From NCBI RefSeq assembly GCF_032854445.1, contig NC_088302.1:56710237-56774236 (forward strand): a stretch of DNA of 64,000 nucleotides, written 5' to 3'. Each line of letters starts with the position of its first letter. Positions within the stretch are counted from its first letter, which is position 1. Shown piece by piece: positions 49,166 to 60,590 of this stretch. The stretch is from Liolophura sinensis. Lineage: Eukaryota > Mollusca > Polyplacophora > Chitonida > Chitonidae. The notes below the pieces were generated by a model that saw only the letters and a program-made list of their open reading frames with translations, had not been told where the DNA came from and made no database searches. A program made the position numbers and the translations under genes.

Positions 49166-52100
49166 TGTATTACACAATCACTGCACAAAATACAGGCTGC
49201 ACAAATGTCCATGAGTGAATCGAGATTCATTTCCGATAATAAAATGGACAAGCTGAATATAAAAAATAAATAATCGGGTATGAAATACCGTCACATTGTT
49301 TGTTTAAACTTCAGCGAGTTTTCAAAATTATCATAGTGTATGTCTGTACTCTATAATATTTTTAAATATGTCACACTACGAAAGACTTAAATATGTGAAA
49401 ATAGTTAAATTTCGAAGCATTCCAGTCACAACAGCCAAACCTATGTCTAATTTGTGTTCTTTTAACAGGCGAAACGTTCAATCACAGTCCTATACATCGT
49501 TAGGGAACCAGTACCCACGGTCAAAATCCCACATTCCGAGCTTGTGTACTTTAGCCACGATATATGCAGTACACAACAGAACGTTCCGCCAGTAGCTCGT
49601 GTGTTTTGACAATACTGGAGACGCCTGCGGTGTGACGTGTCCACTGTTCTCTAATTCCACAGTGATTCGCCAGACTAATAAGAATTGCCGTGGTTTTTAA
49701 AATCAACACTCCCCGCTATCACGCCTCACAGAGAATGTTTTAATGTCCTCATTAGTCGGTGAATTAATCGAGACCAGACGCAATATTGTGCAATAATTAA
49801 TGACCACTCTTAATGTCTCTTGTAATGATGATCGGCAAATTCCTGGGCCAATCAAGCGGTTTGGTTCATTCGGTGCTGTTTTTACCACCGTATCAAGATC
49901 ATGCATGCTTTTTGACAAAAACAGAATGGAAAAGCCTGGATGTTCGGCTTTTTTCAGCTGAACACAAAAGCGATCCATGGCCTGATAAGCGATCTACTTC
50001 AACTGAAAGATTGCAGTATAATAATATATAGGAGTAAGACTTAAAAAATAACATAGAATCGTTGAAGAGTGAAATCCAAATCATGATATAGATTATTTCG
50101 GGCAAAATTAAAAGAAGCGGACAACATCACGTCTTTTGAAAGTGCAAAATTGAGAGACTTAATCATTTTTGGTATCTTAGGTCGTACTAAAGAATATTCA
50201 AAATTGAGATAAAGTATTTACAGTCTACAGTGGTATCGGTGTCCGTTTTTATAAGAATTGTCTCTCAATGCAAGAACAAAACGTGAGATATTCTAGATGT
50301 GGTGTTATTTTCATGAAGTGATTGTTAAACTAAACCTTTGAGTTTTGTTTTTCACATTAATCACCATCAATTACAGGCATAGCGTACTCAGGTAAACATT
50401 GAGGAACCATTTCAACCGATCACGTAATGTTGACGCTAAAATTCAAGAAATGTTGTCAATGCCATGTTAGAAAGCGTCACCATTAACCTTTACACACTGT
50501 ACTTAAAGCTATGCAATGGCTGAGTTTTCCGTTTCTGGCATTGGTCGAGAGGTTAAGTAATCCAACTTGCAAGCGAAACAACCGGTTTCGATTCCCACTC
50601 GAGTTATACTTAACATTCTTTTTGTAAATCTTGTTAGTTTCTGAATTGGCGTCTCACGGAACGATAACTACAGTCATAATGCAGAATATCGAATCGCATG
50701 CGTATGGTATACGGACAGCTTGTTGAAATTATCTTTAAATTACCGGCTTAACCTGTGAAAAATCAACCCTTGTACTGAAAACATAGACCAAGTGCCTGAG
50801 AGAACCGAGTGACCACAACTCTTACAGTGTGTATGTATATATACCCGTTGATGCTGGAAGCATGAGACACGAAACCGAGAAATACAGTAAATGATAATGC
50901 AATCTCTACGGTTTTATGTCTTTCATACTGATGTTTTTTTTTGTTTTCCACAATCTTGACATGATCGCTAAATACATTTTCCGATGTTTCAACTACACGC
51001 TAACAGGGTTTTCTTCCCTCTGATTTTTTATGTGGCGACATGAAAATGACTAATTGGCTATATGTTTTTCTGAAAAAAAATATGTAAGTCTTGAATAGAG
51101 ATAATAATAATAAAAAACATACAGATTTTGTCTACCATTTTTTTCCGGGAATAACGACATAACAATATATTTCTGATTAAAAATGAGTTATTCATTTCCC
51201 AATATGTATAATTATATAAATTATAGACGGCATGAAGACTGTGTGAAGCTTGATTTGCCTTGGCTTAATGGAGCAGATGTGGGATATGCTGTCAGAGTAA
51301 ATTATATGAAGATATCAATGCCTTTTTTCCCTGTTTTTTTTTTTTACAATGGGTTAAACAGATTAATAATCAAGGCTCCTAAGGAAGAAAACAAAACACT
51401 TTCAGAAACCAGAAGTCAGCTTTTTGCTAAAGTGCAATTTTCCCATAGAACTAACTGGAGAAACTATGCGGAAAGTATTTAAACGGTGTTGACTGGGTTA
51501 GGTTACACTGACTAATCAAACATACACAACAGCCACGGCTCAGATCGCCTACTGCGCTCCGACTGCTTCCGAGCAAGACCTTAATTCCACCCAGGTTTCT
51601 GTCACGTTTTAGGGTCTCCAGAAGAAGATGGGTTTAGCAGTTTAACGCGGATTTCAAACTGTAGAGAATTTATCCGCTCCCGACTCCCATCTTTGTTTCT
51701 TACCCATCTATCGTCTGTGCAAATCCAGAGAGCAGCGTTTAGCCTAGGAATCCAGTACCTAACCACGATCAAAGGCGAGCACGACAGCCCAGTTCTTTAG
51801 AGAACGTGCTGTATTATATGGCATAAGACAAAGAATAACAAGCACAAACAAGAATAGCAAATCTGGGGGAAACTCACACAAAACACACAGATGCACTCAA
51901 TCGCTAAATGTCTCGATAGAGATGGAAACTTAACCTTTCGACAGATAATTCTTACCAAGGGCTCTAAACCAAATCAAACCAAAGCGGGTCCAAGAACCAC
52001 TCACAATAACTGAGGACAAAAATGCCCACTGGAAATTTGACATCGCTAAAAATTCAAAAGAAAAAGATATAGAGTTTCTAAAAATTCGTCAGGTTCAGTT

Positions 52101-52902
52101 AATACCCTGAAAAAATTCCCTACACAATCTAGTGTATGTTATAATATTCGCAGAGGTGAACTTTATTTAAAAATAAAGACACAGGCAGTACAATTTTTTA
52201 ATTATCGGTATGTAAATGAATCAGTTGTTTAATAGATTTTGCCATGAAACATAAATATTTTAGTGTTTTAATGGTTTCATTTACATAGAGAAAGTGTCTC
52301 TCAAATGTTCTAGCTATAAGTAACCTGAACATAAAATGAGTTCTGTGATTTAGTGGAACGTACCTTGGTACTACAGGGGAAAATATGCAGCATACATTTA
52401 ACGTGCACTGAATATGCTTCCCTGTGTGTACACGTCAGCCGACAATGCTAATCCCTTCCAGGAGACATACGGTCGACATTTTAATGCGTTAACGACATGT
52501 GTTAGGTCACACAGTGATTTAAATTTCGTAACTTCTGACTTGTGATTATAAATACGTCCTTTCAACCTGAGCAGTGAACAGCGTTTCAACATGCTGCCAT
52601 AAGCACATTCTGCTAGGCTTGTGTACCTGTCCACATGCATTATGGAACATCTCTGATTTGAAATTCGTATCAGCTCCAAGCTGTTTGGCGGATTCTCACA
52701 CCTGCCAGAGTATGGTATAAAGGTACGACGTGCAAACTTATCGAGACGTCAGATGACATTAAATTAATCCCATGCAATTTCCATTCGTTTGAGTCATCGC
52801 TTTTAACCGGAATGAAGCGACAAGTAATCTGACTGAAGGGTATTTTTTCACGGCAAGATTCCTAAGAAATGCATAATTTTTCACTCGAAAGATATAGGGT
52901 TA
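49166..52902. other. Non-coding interval
   Basis: No gene recognised over 3.7 kb. The only feature is a tRNA-like relic at 50535-50607. A 99-codon ATG-initiated open frame at 51183-51482 has no recognisable family and is not called. Confidence 0.55.
50535..50607 (+). other. tRNA-like relic (SINE head or tRNA pseudogene)
   Basis: TGGTCGAGAGGTTAAG (50542-50557) has the form of a pol III A box as in Ser/Leu tRNAs, and GGTTTCGATTCCC (50584-50596) is a B box with one extra T. Box spacing fits a tRNA of about 73 nt. The acceptor arms (TCTGGCA... and ...GAGTTAT) do not pair well, so a working tRNA is unlikely. A following SINE body is not evident. Confidence 0.5.
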
Positions 52903-52958
52903 AATTTATTTATACATTTTATTGGTGTTTAAGACCGTTATCAAGAATTACTCATGTG
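52903..52958 (-). mobile_element. SINE core fragment (decayed)
   Basis: TTTATTTATACATTTTATTG then GTGTTTAAGACCGTTATCAAGAATTACTC aligns with the tail and core of the copy at 61168-61300 (TTTATTTATTTGATTG, GTGTTTTACGCCGTACTCAA). It is cut off where the 29-bp repeat begins. Confidence 0.5.
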
Positions 52959-52960
52959 TA

Positions 52961-53058
52961 CCATGAAGGAGTGTGCAGACTGTGCAGATTTATACCATGG
53001 GTGAAGGAGTGTGCAGATTTATACCATAAGTGAAGAAGTGTGCAGATTTATACCATAA
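52961..53058. repeat. 29-bp tandem repeat, about 3 copies
   Basis: Three copies of GTGAAGGAGTGTGCAGATTT followed by ATACCATAA, with a partial first copy; directly abuts the SINE fragment. Confidence 0.85.
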
Positions 53059-56000
53059 TGTCGAGCACAACGCTTTGACTCAATTATCGAGCGAGAGCTC
53101 CAAATAGAGGACAAACGCGTGTACGCATGCGCATAAAAACATCTTAAAAGGAATCTACACTGCAGCTCGATGGTGGTTAATTTAACGTTGATCAAAGCAC
53201 ACAGTATTTAGTTCATGTAATTTATAAACAGCACAGAAAAATGTAGAAAAGAAACTCTGTATCCACCAACAGTATGCTGTATTATGCTTTAATGGAATCG
53301 GGGAACTGGAAATAACTGGTTTGGAAAATTTCACCATGTATGATGTGGTACACTTCAATAAAAAAAAAACCGCGGCGAAAGCAGTCGTTGGGATTTGACC
53401 ATTAAAACACTGGCTAATACACCGCCTCCGTAGAAAGGTAGCCTTATTAACGGTTCCATTTGTCATATATCACGTGGGAATAAGAGACGACAGTGGGTGT
53501 TTGCCCGTGTTTGTTTACGTGTTTAAACATGAAAGCAATGATCCATTCAACTCTGACTAATTTTAAAAGAAAGATTTATTGAAATTCTCTGGAAATTACC
53601 TGAATGGCTTCAAATACACGAATACTTCTATTGATATTAGGCACAATTTTTGTTAAAGTGCATTTTTAAGGCCTAATAGTTTGGTTAATAGATACATTTC
53701 AAAGACCGGACCTTTCACTACACTACAAAAAAGCGAAAAATAATAATAAAAAAAAAAAAATAAAAAAAAAGAGAAAATAAGCGAAAAAAAAAAACAAAAC
53801 AACAACAACAACAAAAAAAAAACACGGTTAACTGTTTTCGCAGGTGCGTTGCAAGATGACATGCCTCTGGTGTAAATCTGTGATGAGTGGTGCAAGTATA
53901 GCGCTGGGTGAGTACAGTTTGGGACGGATTACTGCTGAACAGAATGTAGTCGACAAATGCATGTGCGATTATATGCATTCCGATAGGTAATCAAGCACCG
54001 CATGTTGTTGAACAGGGAGTCAAACCTAATAATCTAAACAACAAAAAAACAAAAAACGCATCGTTACAAAAATTCCAAGAATCTATTTACCATTCTGCCT
54101 AATGTGACACCTTCACGGGTTTGTTGTTAACGCCCTGTTAAATAGCTTTTCAGTATATAATTCTGTACCGTAGATAACGTATGCTAAACGTCACTGTTAC
54201 ATGCCTATTGAAGGAATATCATCTCAACTGGTCGTTAACATACTTGGGTAATTTCCTTGGATAAGGACTGAACTAAGACGAAGCCTAAACGTTCCTACAA
54301 AAGTAGATTTCTTTTTCGTTACTTCATGACAGTTTATCCTCCACCAAATATGGTTTATACGCTGTAAGTCTGTAAATCAGATAAGGGGAAGTTTGTCACC
54401 GTTAAACCCATTAGACCGTGCCAAAGGTCGGTGGTTGAACCTGGGTCCGTTACCGTCATTATTGTTCAAATAACACTGGAATGAATTACATAAATACATA
54501 ATGCACGTGACGACCAACGCCTGGACTAAATTTAAAACGGTCGCTGTTGAAGTAAAATTAGACTCATGTAAAAATCCTTATTTAAAGGCGAAACTCGAGT
54601 GTATGGAAAGGTGGAATGACTTAGATGAAAAAAGATGCACTAGCTTAAGGATATCTGAAGCACAAATGAATCTTTTTTAATTCTTTTTAAACCAGATAAA
54701 GTTCAATAAAGTTATCCTTGAGTGCATGGTTAAATGGCGGAGTGAAAAATGCGGTTTTCAAACGCTTGTGCTAGGGTAAAAAATATTTTCCAGTGTTTCG
54801 AACATTAAGAAGAAAAAAAACCCCACTGTTTGGGCTACACAGCATTTGAGTACTTGTAAGAAGAGGCGTGTCGTCATCATTTTGAGCGTAAAGATTACCA
54901 CTTGGCTTTTCCATTTTTAATATCGATGTGAAGGATTCCTGTTTTATACCAGAAATGTGATACAGGTTTATTGGCTTCCTTGACTGGAACAGAATTTCTG
55001 TCTGATTTTGCATTAATTCGTGTCCTGAAGCTTAAGATAAACGATTCAACAAACGGAACACTTTCATCCCATTAGTCATCTTCCCTGTCATATTTACAAT
55101 GCTGATGTAAATTTGTCAAAAATGTATAATTAATTATTTTAAAATACAAATAATATATTTCAAATACTAGTAATAACTGTTATGAGCGTAGATAATGAAA
55201 GTCAGTGTGCTTATCTGCATGCTTGTTCTCTACATGATAGTGTTTACCAGATTTGATGTAAGCGAGATTCAAGGTTCTCTTTCTGTTTAAAGAGCTATCC
55301 GACTGATGTAAACCATATCTCCAATGTTAATGTCACAAGATAGGAGCTGGCACATTTTCAGTAACAGATAAACTGTGCCAGTAGGCAAGCCAAGTTGTGT
55401 CTATTGCCAGTATGCCAGTATCGCGGCAAGCTGAGTTGTGTGTAATGGGTGAGACATTAGGCGATGGTTACAGGTGTGCCAAGACGTTCTACAGGCAAAA
55501 TACGCAGTCAGAATGCTTCCCTCCGTGCCGCGTATAGGACACCACGTCTTTCCTACAAACACTCGAGGACTGCAAGAATGCCACAATATGGTTTCTGACT
55601 GAAATTTGTCAGGGCTCAAGAGTTTCACCTCTATGTCGAGAAGCCCGCCAAATTGCGCCGGGTTCGCCCATGGCGGTAAAACTCCTTGTAATGATGATAA
55701 ATCGTTGAAATAAAGAGTGTAATCAGTCAGCACGATATTTTTTCCTTTAGTTCGGTCTTCTTCCGTGCTGATGAGCAGCGACTGTTGACCGAGAACAGAT
55801 AGAAGCGCGAGCTAGAGGTATGCCCATTGCTCCAGGCATTTCCGAAATGGATTCGAGGCAAGCGAGTCCGTACTTGTGAGTAAACCATTTTATACGGCTT
55901 CATTCCTTATTTCTTTGCTGGTAAATATTTGGCAAACTGCTAGATGTTTCTTTTCTTCCCCCTTGTCTAGCTAGATTATAAGAGAAGGTTGGTACAATGA

Positions 56001-56463
56001 CTGGCCAATTATATCTGGCTGTGATAACCAATTCCTTATCAGCGTAAAGCTTTGAATATATAACTCAGAGCAGGTTTTATTACACGATCCGGCTTTCCAC
56101 AAAACAGTGCTAACTGGGGACTTTTTCTACAGACAGAGGACAAGGAAACGCTGAGCACGCACGTGGTAGTTACCGCTCAATGTATACCTTAGCCGTCGAG
56201 AACTGTCGTGGAACAGGGACAATTACTGTACGTTACCTGTCAGGAAACATTTGCTTAAGAATGTGTCCGGTAGGGGTTGTTCGCTTGGTAATTTTGCTTA
56301 TGAAGGAATGGTAAATGTTGGCAGGGTTTGATGACCTAGATTATCTTGGCTCGATTCCACAAAAATGTCTAAATAAGTTAATTGGGTTTCATTTTTTTCT
56401 CAAATATCTGTAAAATGTACTGCATGGGTAAAACCTATGACTTAATATAGAAAACTTTCAAAC
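53059..56463. other. Non-coding interval with A-rich tract
   Basis: No gene recognised. Contains an A-rich simple tract at 53736-53824 (AAT, CAA and poly-A) and an unrecognised minus-strand open segment at 55401-55811 listed separately. Confidence 0.5.
55401..55811 (-). other. Unrecognised open segment, possible exon
   Basis: Open for 136 codons after an in-frame TAG that is also an acceptor-like CATACCTCTAG. It reads ALLSVLGQQSLLISTEEDRT early on and LTDYTLYFNDLSSLQGVLPP later, with ordinary protein composition and higher GC than its surroundings. There is no ATG in the first two thirds, so it could only be an internal or 3' exon, or chance. A possible donor (TTT/GTAGGA) lies about two thirds of the way along. 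No family is recognised. Confidence 0.25.
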
Positions 56464-56465
56464 TA

Positions 56466-57130
56466 AACAGTACATCATCCGAAAATACAGTAGATCATCC
56501 GAAAATACAGTAGATCATCCGAAAATACAGCTCATCATCCGAAAATACTTTAGATCTTCCGAAAATACAGTAGATCATCCGAAAATACAATACATCATCC
56601 GAAAAAAACAGTACACCGTCCGAAAAAAAACAAAAAAAACAGTACATCAGCCAAAAAAAGAAAACAAAAACAGTAGATCATCCGAAAATACAGTACGTCA
56701 TCCAAAAGAAAAACAGTACATCATGCAAAAGAAAGAACAGTACATCATCTAATGAAAAAAACAGTACATCATCCGAAAAGATAAGAAAAACAGTAGATCA
56801 TTGGAAAAAAAGAAAAAACAGCACATCATCCGAAAAACAAAGAAAATCAGTATATCAGCCAAAAAAAAGAAAAAAAGTAGATCATCCAAAAGAAAAAACA
56901 GTACATCATCCAAAGAAAAAAAACAGTACATCATCTGAAAAAAGTAAAACAGTACATCAGCCAAAAAAAGAAAAAACAAAACAGTAGATAACCCAAAAGA
57001 AAAACGGTACATCATCCAAAAGAAAAACAGTGCATCATTCAAAGAAAGAAAAATTACATCATCCGAAAAAGAAGGAAAAACAGTATTTCAGCCCCCCAAA
57101 AAAGAACATCATCAAAAAACAGTACGTCAT
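56466..57130. repeat. A-rich 20-28-bp minisatellite
   Basis: Many copies of CAGTACATCATCCGAAAA with A-tracts of varying length and CAGCC/CATCC and TAGATC/TACATC variants. Minus-strand Phe-rich open frames come from the repeat. Confidence 0.92.
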
Positions 57131-57883
57131 GGCGTATAGCATCTGTCACGTTTTTGTCGTGACTGTTTATGTCAACACCATGGTAATATGAACACCGCAC
57201 CATGTTCATACAGCTTTTACAGTGGTTGTAAAGCATCTGTCACATTTTATAGTGTCACAAATCACATGGACACCGTGGTAATATGAAAGCTACACCATGT
57301 TCATACAACCTTTACATTGTTTGGTAAAAGCATGTGTCACTTTTTCAGTGTCACGGATCATATGACCACCTTTATAAATTCACTATCACCGTCGAAACTT
57401 TTTTGTTTTTATGCACTGGTAAGGTTTGGCGAATTTGTCTGGCTTCAGAAATTGTAAACGTATGATAAACGGAGTACATGGATCCAGCCTCGTGTTGGGC
57501 CAAAGAGAAACAACTTGCGCTCAGTAAAAGTGGTTTTCCATTTGGAGCATTGGAGATAAAACAATACAAACGGCTACATGATAGAGAGACAGTGACGAGA
57601 GTGTGATTGTTGGCAAATGGTCACACGTATTTCACGTGATGAGGCCTTGGACAAGGAGAAAGCATTCAAGCGCATAACACTTATGAGAAGTAATCAAACT
57701 AACATATCTTACACTCTTTGTGATATGCCTTTGAATGTTTTACCTAATTATACATAGTCCATTGTGTTGGGAATGGGGGTGGGGGTGTGGGGATTCTTCA
57801 TCTACATGAACAGTTAGGATGAAACCTAACAGCTAACTAAAGTGGCCGGATTTTCACCGATAATTATGTTTGGCCATTTCTTG
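57131..57883. other. Non-coding interval, nothing recognised
   Basis: Contains a two-copy segment near 57140-57350 (ATCTGTCAC..., GTTCATACA...TTTACA) about 100-110 bp apart, otherwise nothing supported. Confidence 0.5.
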
Positions 57884-58022
57884 CCTGTATGTTCTGTCCG
57901 TGGTTCTAACGTCTGTATGTTCTGTCCGTGGTTCTAATGACTGTATGTTCTGTCCGTGGTTCTAATGACTGTATGTTCTGTCCGTGGTTCTAATGACTGT
58001 ATGCTCTTTCCGTGGTTATAAC
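57884..58022. repeat. 28-bp satellite, left block
   Basis: About five copies of CTGTATGTTCTGTCCGTGGT followed by TCTAATGA. The same repeat resumes at 59335, so the array is interrupted by about 1.3 kb that includes an inserted SINE. Confidence 0.9.
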
Positions 58023-58071
58023 GTCAGACCCCTAGCTAGTGACTCTCCGCCATGCCTCTCGGAACGTCCGT

Positions 58072-58084
58072 CATCCCTCTGTGA
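58072..58084. repeat. SINE target-site duplication, left
   Basis: CATCCCTCTGTGA, identical to 58437-58449 on the other side of the SINE. Confidence 0.85.
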
Positions 58085-58436
58085 GTGAGTGAGTGCTTGG
58101 GGCTTAACGTCGTACGACAACAATTTTTCAGTCATATGACGACAAAGGAATCATTAGGGTGCATGTACGTGTAATGTGCCTCAAGGACGGATTTCCACCG
58201 CTCTTTTATTTAGTGCTGCTTCACTGAGACGACTTAGGCAAGTAAACTGCCCCGCCCGAGCCATTATACTGATACGTGTCAACCAGTCCTTGCACTATCT
58301 CCTTCATGCAGAACGCCAAGCGAAGAAGTTACAACTTCCTCTTTTAAAGTCTTAGGTGTGGCTCGATCAAGGATTGATCCTGGATCTACCGGTCTCGAAG
58401 CGGACGTTCTACCAACTGTGCTGTCCGGGCCGGTAC
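58085..58436 (-). mobile_element. Intact tRNA-derived SINE
   Basis: Read on the minus strand it begins with a tRNA-like head of about 75 nt: A box near CAGCACAGTTGG (around 58416-58427) and B box near AGGATCAATCC. A body of about 230 nt follows, whose last part contains TCATATGACTGAAAAATTGT and GTCGTACGACGTTAAG, and it ends in a tail of CACT repeats (58085-58095). Perfect 13-bp direct repeats flank it, which is the mark of LINE-mediated insertion. The core resembles the element pieces at 58829 and 61168. SINEs encode no protein and depend on a partner LINE; none is seen here. Superfamily name not assigned. Confidence 0.85.
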
Positions 58437-58449
58437 CATCCCTCTGTGA
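58437..58449. repeat. SINE target-site duplication, right
   Basis: CATCCCTCTGTGA, identical to 58072-58084. Confidence 0.85.
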
Positions 58450-59334
58450 AACCCCAGTACCTAGCGACATGCCTAAAAATGTACTTTGTAAAGTATTTTT
58501 CCCGTATTTCTAATTTTTATGTGGAATAAACAACACTATTCACTATAATTCCATCGGCATATGATCTCGTACATACGTGTAGTTATTTTTCGCCTCCAAT
58601 TCTGGAGACTTATCTCCAAATCAGAATCCCGTTAGTTAAGACATCTTTAGTGCCTGAGGCATGGTTTTCGAAGTTCCGGAAATCGGCTGGCTGTGTAAAC
58701 GCTCAAATTGTGTGACCTTGCCAAGCCATTGTTTACTAAATCGTAAATTACGCGTGTAGCGCCTAGAATGGCAATGGGTTGACACAGTAACATGCCGAGT
58801 TAAACTCGGCTCTTTGGGAAGCGTCAGTCCATCCTAGAACATACTCATGAGTATTTCACTCATATGACGGTGAATCAGTATTGTCAGGTGGATGGAGGTA
58901 GACTACGGAAGAAACCGGGGTAAACCACTAATCATTGGCAAGTCACTGACAGCCTCCCACTTACAGCAGCCCCTTTTTCTACAAGCGGCGTTGTCCACCT
59001 CGCCACCAAATCCGATGAAATTAACCACTAAACTGCCTGCGGTGGAATGAGAAAATTCCCTCCCGTCGAACCCTGGTCCGTGGGAACAATTATGGTCAGA
59101 TGTCATATCAATCGAATCGGGTACAGCAACAAGCCTTGCGATTAAGGATCCTATTTGACCATGAGGATTAGGCCATTTAATTTATCATGATTCTAGATAT
59201 AATACTACCATTTTGACGCGACGCAAGCATTTTCGGCAATTAAAGTTTTCCGGCGGACGTAAACCCCAGACACCCGGCTCATTCGGCTGGGACCCTCTTC
59301 CCCCATGCCTTCATCAAATCCTAGCTAGGAGTCT
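58450..59334. other. Sequence interrupting the 28-bp satellite
   Basis: Unique-looking sequence and a decayed SINE-family piece (58829-59098) between the two blocks of the 28-bp array. No gene recognised. Confidence 0.6.
58829..59098 (-). mobile_element. Decayed SINE-family copy
   Basis: ACATACTCATGAGTATTTCA then CTCATATGACGG matches the core of the other copies; further on, GAAACCGGGGTAAACC parallels the GGAAACCGGGCAGAGCC of the 61168 copy. A B-box-like GTCGAACCCTGG lies near its far end (59068-59079). Same orientation as the intact SINE. Confidence 0.6.
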
Positions 59335-60350
59335 GGTGGTAATGACTGTATGCTCTTTCCGTAGTTATAGTGTTTGTTTGTCCTGTCCGTGGCTATAATG
59401 CCTGTATGCTCTGTCCGTGGTTGGAATGACTGTTTACTCTGTCCGTGGTTATAACGACTGTATACTTTGTCCGTGGCTCTAACATCTGTATCCGTGGTTA
59501 GAGCGCCTATATGCTCTGTTCGTGGTGATAATGTCAGTATGCTCTTCCCGTGGTTATAATGTCTGAATGATCTGTTCGTGATAATAATGTTTATATGCTC
59601 TGTTCGTAGTTATAATGTCTGTATGCTCTGTCTGTGGTTATAACGACTGTTTGCTCTGTTCGTGGTTATAACGACTGTTTGCTCTGTCAGTGGTTATAAC
59701 GACTGTATGCTCTGTCCGTGGTCATAACATCTGTATGCTCTGTCCGTGATTTTACTGTCTGCACACTCTGTCCGTGATTTTACTGTCTGCACACTCTGTC
59801 CGTGGTTATAAAAACGGTTTGCTCTATATATGGTTATACGGCTGTATGCTCTATTTGTGGTTATAATGGCTGTATGCTCTGTCCGTGCTTATATTGGCTG
59901 TATGCTCTTTTTGTGGTTATAAAGGCTGTATGCTCTGTCCGTAGTTATTATGAATGTATACTCTGCCCGTGCTTATGTTGACTGTGCGCTTTGTACGTGA
60001 TTATACTGTTTGCATGCGCTGTCCGTAGATATAATGTCAGTATGCTCTGTCCTTGGTTATAAGAACTGTTTGCTCTATACGTGATAATAATGGCTGCATG
60101 CTTTGTCCGTGCTTATAATAGCTTTATGCTCTGTCTGTGGTTAGAATGGCTGTATGCTCTGTCAGTGGTTATAATGGCTGTATGCTCTGTCTGTGGTTAT
60201 GATGTCAATATGCTCTGCCCGTATTTATAATGACTGTATACTCTCTCCGCTTATAATGGCTCTGTGCTCTGTACGTGGTTATACTGTCTGTATGCGCTGT
60301 CGGTGATAATAATATCTGTATGCTATATATATGTTCATAATGTCTGTACA
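59335..60350. repeat. 28-bp satellite, right block
   Basis: About 36 copies of CTGTATGCTCTGTCCGTGGT followed by TATAATGA/G, with more divergence than in the left block and some 20-31-bp units. Confidence 0.93.
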
Positions 60351-60439
60351 TAGGAACGAGCTACGTTATGTTTTCAGGTTATCGCATTTGTCCGTGCGTG
60401 TAGGTGCGCTTGTGGCACTAATGGAAGATTCATGGCGGG

Positions 60440-60590
60440 GTGGGGACAAACGGTGGGGACAAACGGCGGGGACAAACGGTGGGCACAATATCTACACTTA
60501 TATATCTGAATTTTGGGGACAAACGGCGGGGACAAACGGTGGGGACAAACGGTGGGCGCAATATCTACACTTATATATCTGAATTTTTCC
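60440..60590. repeat. Nested repeat: 13-bp GGGGACAAACGGT units in a 74-bp unit
   Basis: Three copies of a 13-bp G-rich unit followed by a 35-bp segment (GGGCACAATATCTACACTTA then TATATCTGAATTTT), and the whole repeated once more with small changes. Confidence 0.93.

Noticed and set aside
48151-49251. 366-residue minus-strand open frame, Pro/Ser/His-rich
   Set aside because: Translation of the 34-bp array. Several frames are open at once, there is no domain, and the ends coincide with the array.
51183-51482. 99-codon ATG-initiated plus-strand frame
   Set aside because: No recognisable family, no splice or promoter context, and a T-rich internal tract; likely chance in AT-rich DNA.
54390-54450. 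tRNA-like B box (GGTTGAACCTGGGTCC)
   Set aside because: No convincing A box at the right distance and no SINE body; possibly a very old SINE piece.
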